DNA from: Streptomyces liangshanensis
GTDB taxonomy: Bacteria > Actinomycetota > Actinomycetes > Streptomycetales > Streptomycetaceae
Assembly: GCF_011694815.1 (NCBI RefSeq)
Contig: NZ_CP050177.1
Location: 1,612,001-1,676,000 of the forward strand
Reading direction: 5' to 3'
DNA length: 64,000 nucleotides
The position numbers and the translations under genes are program-made. The notes under the pieces were generated by a model. That model saw only the letters and a list, made by a program, of their open reading frames with translations. It had not been told where the DNA came from and searched no databases. Shown here one piece after another: positions 56,605 to 64,000 of this stretch (positions are counted from its first letter, which is position 1; the number at the start of each line of letters is the position of its first letter).

Positions 56605-57621
56605 ATGAAGATCCTCGCCGCCGGCGACCATTTTGTCGCCCCCGACCTCTTCGCCCGGGAACTGACCGCCGAGATCGGTGACGGCCATACGATCGGCGAA
56701 CTGCTCCTGCCCTGGCCCCTGACCCCGTTCGGCCCGGTCTCCGAGGTGGTCGAGGCGTCGGGCGACGAGTCCGCGCTCCTCGCCGCCCTCGACGGCGTGG
56801 AGGTCTGCGTCACCCAGATGGCCCCGGTGACCAGGAAGGTCCTCGAAGGCGCCCCCGGGCTGCGGCTGGTGGTCGTCGGCCGGGGCGGTCCCGTGAACGT
56901 CAACCTCGACGCGGCGAAGGAACGCGGCGTCCAGGTCTGCAACACCCCCGGGCGCAACGCGGCAGCCACCGCCGAGTACACCGTCGGCCTGCTGCTGGCC
57001 ACGATGCGCCGCATCCCCGAGACGTCGGCGGCGCTCGCCGCCGGCCGGTGGGCGGGCGAGTTCTACACGTACGACAACTGCGGGCCCGGTCTGGACGGCG
57101 CCCGGGTCGGGCTCGTCGGCTGCGGCGCGGTCGGCAGCCGGGTGGCGCGGGCGCTGGGCGCCTTCGGCGCCCACGTGCGGGTGTACGACCCGTACGCGGA
57201 CCCGGAGTCGCTGCGCGAGGTGGGCACGCCCGTCGCCGACCTGGACGAGCTGCTGCGTACCTCCGACGTCGTGTCGCTGCACGCCCGGCTCACCCCGGAG
57301 ACCCGGGGGCTGCTCGGCGCCCGCGAGCTGGCGCTGCTGCCCGAGGGCGCGGTCGTGGTCAACTGCGCGCGGGGCGCACTGCTGGACGAGGACGCGTTGT
57401 GCGACGCGCTGGAGTCGGGGCGGCTGGCGGCGGCCGGGCTCGACGTGTTCGCCGTCGAGCCGCCGCCGCCCGGGTCCCGGCTGCGGTCGGCGCCCCGGCT
57501 GGTGATGACACCCCATCTGGCGGGGGCCAACACGGCGGTCGCGCACAACGCGGCGCGCACGGCCGCGGCGGAAGTGGGCCGGTTCCTGCGCGGCGAGCCT
57601 CTCGCCCACCGCGTCGTCTGA
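56605..57621 (+). CDS. D-2-hydroxyacid dehydrogenase family oxidoreductase
   Basis: 338 residues from ATG 56605, with AGGGAGAG upstream. NAD Rossmann motif GLVGCGAVGSRVARALGAFG (about 168-187). Catalytic residues are Arg in VVVNCARGALLDEDAL, Glu in GLDVFAVEPPPPG and His in MTPHLAGANTAVAHN. It belongs to the phosphoglycerate/erythronate-type branch. A C-x-x-substrate determinant is not clear, so the substrate (a sugar acid or a phosphorylated sugar acid) is open. It lies between DeoR and the second FGGY kinase in one direction, likely an operon. Confidence 0.88.
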   Translation: MKILAAGDHFVAPDLFARELTAEIGDGHTIGELLLPWPLTPFGPVSEVVEASGDESALLAALDGVEVCVTQMAPVTRKVLEGAPGLRLVVVGRGGPVNVNLDAAKERGVQVCNTPGRNAAATAEYTVGLLLATMRRIPETSAALAAGRWAGEFYTYDNCGPGLDGARVGLVGCGAVGSRVARALGAFGAHVRVYDPYADPESLREVGTPVADLDELLRTSDVVSLHARLTPETRGLLGARELALLPEGAVVVNCARGALLDEDALCDALESGRLAAAGLDVFAVEPPPPGSRLRSAPRLVMTPHLAGANTAVAHNAARTAAAEVGRFLRGEPLAHRVV

Positions 57622-57691
57622 GGCTTGACTGGTCGTCAGGGGTCAGGGCGCGGGAGGCCCGGGATCCGCGGGGCACGACAGAGGAGGCACG

Positions 57692-59143
57692 GTGTTCGTC
57701 GGACTGGACATGGGAACCTCGGTCGCCAAGGCGGCGGCCTTCGCGGAGGACGGCACCGCGCTGCGCGTGGAGTCGACCCCGATCTCGCTCGGCGGCCGGG
57801 GCGAGCGGGTCGAGCAGGATCTCGAAGAGGTGGTACGGGCCGCCGCGCACGTCCTCGCGGCGGTGACCGACGGCGGGGCGCCGGACCTGGTCGCCATGAC
57901 CGGCCAGGGGGACGGGCTGTGGCTGGTGGACGCCGGGGGACGGGCCGTCCGCCCCGCGATGTCGTGGATGGACGGCCGGGCCGGCGGCCTGGTGGCGGGG
58001 TGGATGGCGGACGGTACGGCGGAGGTCCTGTACCGGCGGACGGGGAACGTCCTGTTCCCCGGCTCCCCGGGACCGCTCCTGGCCTGGCTGGACCGCAACG
58101 AACCGGAGTCCCTGGACGCGGCCACGACCGCCGCGTGCTGCAAGGACGTCCTGCACCTGCGCCTGACGGGCGAGCGCGGCACCGACCTCTCGGACGCCTC
58201 CGTCCCCTTCCTCGACCCGCGCACCCGCGCCTACTCCCCCGAGGCGCTCGCGGCCCTGGGCGTCGCGCACCGCGCGGACCTGCTGCCGCCGATCGCCGCG
58301 ACCCTGCCGTACGGAAAGGCGCACGGCCGCACGCCAGGCCTGCCCGCGGGGACGCCGGTCACCTCGGGGCCGTACGACCTGCCCGCGACCGCGATCGGCG
58401 CGGGCGTGACGGAACCGGGCGACGGGCTGCTGATCGTCGGTACGACGCTGGCGTGCCAGGTCGTGGTGGAGAGCGTCGCGTTCGACGCGGATCCGGTGGG
58501 CTTCCATCTCGCGACGGCGCGGCCCGACCGGCACATGAGGGCGCTGCCCGCGATGACCGGCACGGTCGCGCTCGACTGGGTGCTGGGGATGGTGGGCGCC
58601 ACGCACGACCAGGTGTCCGGGATGCTGGACGAGTCGCCGCGCGGCGCGAACGGGGTGGCGGCGCTGCCGTACCTCTCGCCGTCCGGCGAGCGCGCGCCGT
58701 TCGTGGACCCCACCGCGCGGGCGGAGTTCACCGGTCTCGACCTGCGGGCTTCCCGCGCGGATCTGGTACGGGGCATGTGCGAGGCGATCGCCCTGGCCGC
58801 GCGGCACTGCCTGGAGGCGGCGGGGCTCACGGGCGAGCTGGCCATCAGTGGTGGCGGGACGCGCAGCCTGTCGTGGCTGCGGCTGTTCGCCGACGTGCTG
58901 GGCCGGCCGCTGCGGGTGGCCCGGGGGCCGGAGCCGGGCGCGCGGGGCGCGATCCTGGCCGCGATCGCGGCGCGGGGCGGCGAGCTGGGGCGGGGCGTCG
59001 ACGTGGCGGCGTGGACGGCTCCGGAACTGGTGGTGGACCCGGATCCGGAGGCGGTCGAGTACTACGACAGGGCGTACGTGGACTACCTGTTCCGGGTCGC
59101 GAGCGCGCGCGAGCGGTGGCGGGGGCCGGCGGAGGAGCGGTGA
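57692..59143 (+). CDS. FGGY-family carbohydrate kinase (erythritol/L-xylulose kinase-like)
   Basis: 483 residues from GTG 57692 with an AGAGGAGG site. N-terminal ATPase motif MFVGLDMGTSVAKAAAFAEDG; then LVAMTGQGDGLWLVDAGGRAVRPAMSWMDGR, a block typical of erythritol/L-xylulose-type kinases, quite unlike the D-ribulokinase-like kinase nearby. The second ATP motif is LAISGGGTRSLSWLRLFADVL. It is the last gene of the DeoR operon. The specific sugar or polyol phosphorylated cannot be read from sequence. Confidence 0.85.
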   Translation: MFVGLDMGTSVAKAAAFAEDGTALRVESTPISLGGRGERVEQDLEEVVRAAAHVLAAVTDGGAPDLVAMTGQGDGLWLVDAGGRAVRPAMSWMDGRAGGLVAGWMADGTAEVLYRRTGNVLFPGSPGPLLAWLDRNEPESLDAATTAACCKDVLHLRLTGERGTDLSDASVPFLDPRTRAYSPEALAALGVAHRADLLPPIAATLPYGKAHGRTPGLPAGTPVTSGPYDLPATAIGAGVTEPGDGLLIVGTTLACQVVVESVAFDADPVGFHLATARPDRHMRALPAMTGTVALDWVLGMVGATHDQVSGMLDESPRGANGVAALPYLSPSGERAPFVDPTARAEFTGLDLRASRADLVRGMCEAIALAARHCLEAAGLTGELAISGGGTRSLSWLRLFADVLGRPLRVARGPEPGARGAILAAIAARGGELGRGVDVAAWTAPELVVDPDPEAVEYYDRAYVDYLFRVASARERWRGPAEER

Positions 59144-59230
59144 GGGCGGGGGCTGGAGGCTCGGGGCTGGAGCCCGTCCAGGGCCTGGGCCTGGGGGCTT
59201 CGTCCAGCGCCTGTCCGGTGGGTCGTGGTC

Positions 59231-59315
59231 AGCGCGCGGCGGGTCTTGATCTGCGCGCGCCGGGTCTTGATCCTGCGCGCGGCGGGTCGTGATCAGCGCG
59301 CGCCCGGTCCTGGCC
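59231..59315. repeat. Four ~21-base degenerate tandem repeats at the kinase/glycosidase junction
   Basis: Units with the core GCGCGC(G/C)(C/G)CGGGTC followed by T/G-TGATC, at 59231-59251, 59252-59273, 59274-59294 and 59295-59315 (last one diverged). They start after the kinase stop and run over the last codons of the glycosidase gene (stop at 59293). No convincing terminator hairpin was seen between these convergent genes, so the repeats may serve that role. Confidence 0.7.
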
Positions 59316-62300
59316 GGTCCGCGTGCGGTCCTGGGCGGGCGAGGAGTCGGACGGGGCCCATCAGGCCCGTGACCCGTTGGCCGGGGAAGACGAAGTGGGT
59401 GGGGCTGGTCGCGTCCAGGTGCGGGGCGAGGGTGCCGAGGACGGTGACCTCGACGGTGTGAGGGCCGGGGCCCGCCAGGTCCGTCACGTCGAACGTGTAC
59501 GGGGAGCAGACCCGTACCCCCGCGGGCACCCCGTCGAACCGCACCTCGGCGGTGCCCCGCACCCGCCCGAGGTCGAGCACGACCCGTCCTCCGCCCCGCG
59601 CGCCGTCCGCGGGCAGGGTCACCTCGCGCGTGTAGCGCACTCCGCCGCTGTACTCGGCGAGGCCCTGGGCCTCCCAGTCGCCGGTACGGATCACTCCCGG
59701 GCCGACCACGCACCGTACGGGCCCGGCCAGCGCGGCGCCGCCCCGGCGGCCCGGCCCGGTCGCCAGCCGCAGGGCGAGGGTCCTGGGGGCGGACGGCGGG
59801 GCGGCGGAGGGTTCCCGGGCCAGGTCGACGGTCAGGGTGCGGACGCCGCCGGGGCCGTGGTCCGCTTCCCTCACCGGGTGTTCGCGGCCGTCGACGAAGA
59901 CCCTGGTCCCTGCGGCGTACACGGACACGGTCAACTCCTTCACCCCCGAGGGGAGTTCGCACCACAGCCACCCCACCGCGCTCCGCTCGCCCGGAACGGC
60001 GGACCGGAGCGGCACGACCGTGCCGTCGTCGGCGTCCGCGTCGAGCCAGGCGGCGCCGGGCAGGGGGTGCGGCCTGCGGCGCAGGCACAGCGCGGCGGGG
60101 TCGCCGGACTGCTCACGGCACACGACGACGGGGACACGCGCGCCGGCCCGCTCGGACCACCAACCGCCGTCGCTGTGCAGGCCGGTGGCCCGGCCGTCGG
60201 CGTGGTCGAGGACCGCGTCGACCAGGACGGCGGGAGCGGGGGCCGCCGGGTCGGCCGGATCGACGGGGGCCGACTCCACGACGAGAGTGTTGTCGCCGAC
60301 GCTCAGGGCCGGGGCGATGTCGTGCCGCCGCACCCTCGGGACGGTGTGGGCGGTGTAGGGGTCGAACCCGCCCTGCCTGCCGACGACATGGCCGTTGACC
60401 CGCAGGACGCAGGAGCCGTGGGACGCGATCTGGACGGTCGCCCGGGCGGGAACAGCGGTGAGGCGAACGGTCGTTGCCACCGCGCCCCGGCCGGCGGTCC
60501 CCGCGAGGATCCATTCGGGGCGGCGGTAACGGCGGGGGTCGTGGACGAGCGCGAAGTGCGCCCGCAGATCGGCGTCTTGATTAGGTGTCAGGTCGAGCTG
60601 GAGGAGATGCGGACCCGCCTGTGCCTGGAGCGGGCCAAGGGCCAGGTGACCGCTGTCGTCCAGGGCGACGGCCCGACCGTCGAGGCGGGCGGACTTGGCC
60701 GCGGCGGCACCCACGGCGAGGTGGCCGTCGAAGGCGCGGTCCAGGTGGAGTTCGGCCTCGACGCGGACGGTGGTGCCCCCGGCCGTCGGTCCGAGGTGCA
60801 GGAACTCCTCGGGGACGTGTCCCTTCGGGCCGAGCACGGCGCGGTGGACCGGGTCCTTGTGGATACCGAGGGCGTCGGACCAGACGAGCGGAGTACGGTC
60901 GCCGTCGGCGCCGACCACGACGGCACGCGGCCCGAAGGTGGCGTGCGCGGTCGCGTCCCGCGCGCTGTCCGGGTCGTCACGACGCGAGCGGGCCCATCCG
61001 TCGCGTACGCCGTCCTCGCCGGGCCCTTCCACCCGGTGGCGGAAAGTGCGGTACGTCGTGACGGGGGCGGGACCACCGCCGACCGGGCGAGCGAAGTCGC
61101 CCCAGGTGTTGTCGAGGGTGGGGACGAGGGCCATGTGCCAGGGCGCGTCGGGCGGAATCTCCACAAGAGTCCGCTCGTCCCCCTCCCGAGGAGGTCCGAG
61201 GTCCGCGGGGAGCACCTGAGTGCCGGCGCCCGATCCGACCGCCGTCGCCGGGAGGACGAGCAGCGCCGCCGGTCCCGTGTCGAAGGGGACCTCGACCTCC
61301 ACGGACCGGGCGTCGGCGGCGGCCACCCGGACCGGCAGGGTGCGAGGCGCGCCGCCGAACGGGTCCAGCAGGACGGCAGGTCCCCCGGCGTCCCGTACCC
61401 GGACCCGGGCCGTACGGGCGTAGCGGGCCGGATCGAAGTCGTACCGGGCGTCGAGCCACCCGAGAGCCGCCCCGCGCTCGTCGGGAGCGGCGACGGCGGC
61501 CTGGGTCGCGCGCGGCGCTCCGGCGGTGAGGAACACCACGGTGGACCCGTCCACGCGCCGCCCGAGCGCGGGGACGGTGGCGCGCACAGCGGGAACGAAG
61601 GGGTCGGGCCCTTCGGGCGGCTGCGGCCCGAACGGCCCTGGTTCCGGCCCCGGTTCCGGATCCAGTTCAGGGAGCAGGCCGTGGAGTTCGGTGCGCAGGG
61701 CGTCCGTCGTGGGGAGGAAGAGCGCGCGGCCGTCCTTGAAGCAGGCGCGCATCTCCTCAAGAGCGGCCTCGCCCTCCGGGCCCAGGATCAGTTCGGGGAC
61801 GGCGCCCAGGGCGATCAACCGGCCCCCCGCCGTGGCGAATTCGATCAGGCGGCGGGCCGTCTCCTCCTCCAGGACCGTGCACGCGGGCAGGACAACCGCC
61901 GCGTACGCCTCGTCCGCCATGTGGAGGCGGGCCTCGGGGGTGGCGGGGCCCGGTGGCCGGACCCGGGCCCCGGCCAGGGAGGCGTCGTCGACGACGTCCG
62001 CGTCCAGGCCGAGGCGGTCCAGGAGGCCGGGCCGGGTCCTGAACCAGGACATGTCGCCGACGAGTTCGAGGTACGTCGACTGGGCCCGTACCGCTTCCGC
62101 CGACACCCCGTCCAGCGCCGAGCCGGCCTGCGCGGTGGTGGTCGGCAGGAGGACCGCCACGTCGCAGAGGTGGCTGCCCAGGCTCAGGATCGCGCACAGC
62201 CGTGTCACGGCGTCGGCGAAGACGCGGTGGTGCCGCCAGTAGGGCTGGCGCCAGTCGGTGCCGGGCGGCGCCCACTCCCACCAGCCGCCCTTGGTCGTGT

Positions 62301-63582
62301 AGTAGACGGCGTGCGGGTTGTAGAGGGTCGCGCCGGCGCGGAGCCACGGCAGGAGCCAGTCGTACGTCTCCTCCAGCGTGCCGCCCCAGCCGGTGGAGTG
62401 GAACGCCTCGATCCAGGTGCGGGGCCTGCCGTAGAGGTGGGCGAGGGAGGAGTGGATCCGGGCATCGCCGTGGTGGTCGGACCCGGGGGCGGAGAACCAG
62501 CGGTGGGTACGGGCGTAGTCGGCGTACAACTCGACCCCGGCGACCGGGTGTCCGGCACGGGCGGGGTCCTGCTGGTCGCAGCCGACGAGGAGGCCGTGGC
62601 GCTCGTGCCAGGCGGCGAGGGGCCGGAAGAAGGCCTCCTCGGCGAGTTCGGCGCGGGTGAGGTGGTAGTCGCGGCGGGTGCGCAGGACGTCGGGGTCCGA
62701 GGTGCCGCCCTCGTCGTCGTACAGCGTGTCCAGGCGGGAGGCGAGGTCGTAGCCGCGCCGCCGCAGGAACGTGTCGGCGAAGTCGGCCGACCAGGTGGGC
62801 AGCGAGGGCAGTTCGTCCTGGAACGAGCCGACCACCACCGTCCCCAGCCGTTCGCCCAGGCGCCGTTCGAAGGTGCCGTGCACGGCGTCCAGGAGCGCGG
62901 CGCACGCGTCCGCGCCGAGGTAGTCGAAGCCCTGGGGCGTGTGGTGGTGGAGCGTCAGGAGCCAGCGGCCCGGGCCGTCCGGGGCCCGTACCACCACCGG
63001 ACCCGGCGCGGGGAGAGGGCTCGGGATCGGGACGGGGATCGGGGGGCCCGTGGCCCGGCCCTCCTCGTCCACGGGTCGCGCGGTCGCCGCGAGCGGTTCG
63101 CCCGGTGCCGGCAGGCGCAGCTCTCCCCCGCCGTCGACCACGGCCCGCGCGCGGGCGAGGCGGCGGCCGGCGAACGCGGGGCGTCCGTCGACCAGCCGGG
63201 CCTGGATGTCCGCCCCGGAGAAGCCCAGTTGGTCGTAGAACCAGAGGCTGACCCCGAGCGCGCGGGCGTCGTCGCAGACCCCTTCGAGCAGCGTCCACCA
63301 GGCGTCGGAGAGGAACGGCGGGTCGTCGGCGTCGGAGCCGAACAGTGGCCCGGACGGTGCCAGGTTGAGCAGGACGAGCTGGAACACCCCGCCTTCCGCG
63401 AAGCGTTCGAGCTGCGCCCGCAGCCGCGCCCGGTCGAGCGGTTCGCCGCTCCACCACCAGATCGCGGTGGGTGAGAAGGCGCGCGGCGGGTCGGCCAGGA
63501 TCTCCGCGACCCGCGCGGGGAGACCGGCGGGCGACGCGGGATCCGGTCCCGCGCCGCCCGCCCCCTCAGCCCTTGAGCCCAC
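59293..63582 (-). CDS. GH106-like glycoside hydrolase (alpha-L-rhamnosidase type)
   Basis: 1429 residues from GTG 63582, overlapping the stop of the permease gene by 17 bases. No signal peptide, so likely cytosolic. N-terminal catalytic half: AIWWWSGEPLDRARLRAQLERF, VSLWFYDQLGFSGADIQARL, VVVGSFQDELPSLP and IEAFHSTGWGGTLEETYDWLLPWL, with several acidic residues at strand ends as in GH106 rhamnosidases. The second half contains GH2-like jelly-roll and C-terminal galactose-binding-like domains (GPGVIRTGDWEAQGLAEYSGGVRYTREV; ending in PTHFVFPGQRVTG). The exact linkage is uncertain, but the pairing with a sugar permease suggests intracellular hydrolysis of an imported oligosaccharide. Confidence 0.75.
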   Translation of the reverse strand: MGSRAEGAGGAGPDPASPAGLPARVAEILADPPRAFSPTAIWWWSGEPLDRARLRAQLERFAEGGVFQLVLLNLAPSGPLFGSDADDPPFLSDAWWTLLEGVCDDARALGVSLWFYDQLGFSGADIQARLVDGRPAFAGRRLARARAVVDGGGELRLPAPGEPLAATARPVDEEGRATGPPIPVPIPSPLPAPGPVVVRAPDGPGRWLLTLHHHTPQGFDYLGADACAALLDAVHGTFERRLGERLGTVVVGSFQDELPSLPTWSADFADTFLRRRGYDLASRLDTLYDDEGGTSDPDVLRTRRDYHLTRAELAEEAFFRPLAAWHERHGLLVGCDQQDPARAGHPVAGVELYADYARTHRWFSAPGSDHHGDARIHSSLAHLYGRPRTWIEAFHSTGWGGTLEETYDWLLPWLRAGATLYNPHAVYYTTKGGWWEWAPPGTDWRQPYWRHHRVFADAVTRLCAILSLGSHLCDVAVLLPTTTAQAGSALDGVSAEAVRAQSTYLELVGDMSWFRTRPGLLDRLGLDADVVDDASLAGARVRPPGPATPEARLHMADEAYAAVVLPACTVLEEETARRLIEFATAGGRLIALGAVPELILGPEGEAALEEMRACFKDGRALFLPTTDALRTELHGLLPELDPEPGPEPGPFGPQPPEGPDPFVPAVRATVPALGRRVDGSTVVFLTAGAPRATQAAVAAPDERGAALGWLDARYDFDPARYARTARVRVRDAGGPAVLLDPFGGAPRTLPVRVAAADARSVEVEVPFDTGPAALLVLPATAVGSGAGTQVLPADLGPPREGDERTLVEIPPDAPWHMALVPTLDNTWGDFARPVGGGPAPVTTYRTFRHRVEGPGEDGVRDGWARSRRDDPDSARDATAHATFGPRAVVVGADGDRTPLVWSDALGIHKDPVHRAVLGPKGHVPEEFLHLGPTAGGTTVRVEAELHLDRAFDGHLAVGAAAAKSARLDGRAVALDDSGHLALGPLQAQAGPHLLQLDLTPNQDADLRAHFALVHDPRRYRRPEWILAGTAGRGAVATTVRLTAVPARATVQIASHGSCVLRVNGHVVGRQGGFDPYTAHTVPRVRRHDIAPALSVGDNTLVVESAPVDPADPAAPAPAVLVDAVLDHADGRATGLHSDGGWWSERAGARVPVVVCREQSGDPAALCLRRRPHPLPGAAWLDADADDGTVVPLRSAVPGERSAVGWLWCELPSGVKELTVSVYAAGTRVFVDGREHPVREADHGPGGVRTLTVDLAREPSAAPPSAPRTLALRLATGPGRRGGAALAGPVRCVVGPGVIRTGDWEAQGLAEYSGGVRYTREVTLPADGARGGGRVVLDLGRVRGTAEVRFDGVPAGVRVCSPYTFDVTDLAGPGPHTVEVTVLGTLAPHLDATSPTHFVFPGQRVTGLMGPVRLLARPGPHADRPGPGAR

Positions 63583-64000
63583 CCGCGAACCCCTTGATCA
63601 CGAACCGCTGGAGCACCAGGAAGACCACCAGGATCGGCAGCGCCGCCAGGACGAGGCCGGCGAAGACGAGCCCGTAGTCGGACACGTACTGGCCGACGAA
63701 CGAGAAGACACCGACGGGCACGGTCTCCTTGCCCGAACCGCCCAGGTAGAGCAGCGGGGTGAAGAAGTCGTTCCAGACGAAGACGGCGTTCAGGATGATG
63801 ACGGTCCCGGTGATCGGCCGCAGCAGCGGGAAGACGATCCGGGTGAACGCCTGGCGGTGGTCGCAGCCGTCGATGAGCGCCGCCTGCGCGTAGTCGGGCG
63901 GCAGGGCGCGGATGAACCCGGTGTAGAGGAAGATCGTGAACGGCAGCTGGATGCCCGTGTAGAAGAGGACCATGCCGTGGTACGTCCCGAGCCAGCCCAG
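63566..64000 (-). CDS. Sugar ABC transporter permease, CUT1 MalG-type (N-terminus beyond window)
   Basis: Frame open to the right edge (145 residues visible, at least one or two helices missing). Four membrane segments are visible, with the EAA-type loop AALIDGCDHRQAFTRIVFPLL and the C-terminal VIKGFAGGLKG that MalG-type permeases share. It overlaps the start of the glycosidase gene, so the two are translationally coupled and the sugar is imported and then hydrolysed. The partner permease and binding protein must lie to the right. Confidence 0.88.
   Translation of the reverse strand: MGWLGTYHGMVLFYTGIQLPFTIFLYTGFIRALPPDYAQAALIDGCDHRQAFTRIVFPLLRPITGTVIILNAVFVWNDFFTPLLYLGGSGKETVPVGVFSFVGQYVSDYGLVFAGLVLAALPILVVFLVLQRFVIKGFAGGLKG

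Noticed and set aside
59231..59315. CRISPR array at the kinase/glycosidase junction
   Set aside because: Repeats are adjacent with no spacers.

Overview
The window is high-GC actinobacterial chromosome, almost certainly Streptomyces. The evidence is third-position GC bias throughout, GTG/TTG starts with AGGAGG-type ribosome sites, long GC hairpins without U-tracts as terminators, a dispersed Streptomyces-type intergenic repeat, and a core gene order (hemY-hemQ, hemE, RNase D, fadA-fadB, dxs, xylFGH, a ROK regulator, ngcEFG, acnA) that I recall from the S. coelicolor core chromosome (recalled, not checked). There is no tRNA, rRNA, IS element, prophage or CRISPR array.

Layout. 1-11334: part of a type VII (ESX) secretion locus, with a truncated EccD, a three-ATPase EccC, a mycosin-like subtilase, a large right-handed beta-helix protein fused to two CbbX/EccA-like AAA+ domains, and a one-pass membrane protein ending in a bulb-lectin domain. 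11402-17270: coproporphyrin-branch heme genes (hemQ, hemY and, separately, hemE) with a DUF4349 lipoprotein and a CoA-disulfide-reductase-like flavoprotein on the opposite strand between them. 17365-24121: a DUF3000 protein, an orphan atypical response regulator, RNase D, then fadA-fadB for fatty-acid beta-oxidation. 24185-31010: an uncharacterised repeat protein, a NYN-domain protein, a GT39-type membrane glycosyltransferase, an amino-acid permease and dxs.

31208-45345 is a carbohydrate uptake block on the minus strand: xylFGH (CUT2 family), a ROK regulator matching Rok7B7, and ngcEFG (CUT1 family, no own ATPase), followed on the plus strand by a secreted GH92 alpha-mannosidase and a zinc alcohol dehydrogenase. 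A DasR-type site overlaps the putative ngcE promoter, a candidate ROK operator precedes xylF, and a separate palindrome precedes the GH92 gene. 45411-48125 is aconitase, with two candidate operators upstream.

48386-50583 is a small accessory patch of immunity-like genes (SMI1/KNR4-like, WapI-like, SMI1/KNR4) and an unknown ORF, without a visible toxin. 50752-53397 is a rifamycin phosphotransferase preceded by a near-consensus rifamycin-associated element, which predicts rifamycin-inducible resistance. 53429-64000 looks like a catabolic locus for an unidentified sugar or polyol: a histidine phosphatase, two FGGY kinases of different subtypes, a DeoR regulator with paired operator repeats, a 2-hydroxyacid dehydrogenase, a GH106-like cytoplasmic glycosidase and a CUT1 permease running off the right edge.

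The strongest leads are the beta-helix/double-AAA fusion with its lectin neighbour and a mycosin lacking the usual oxyanion-hole asparagine, the rifamycin element, the sugar-sensing operators around ngc/xyl, and the two-kinase sugar locus.
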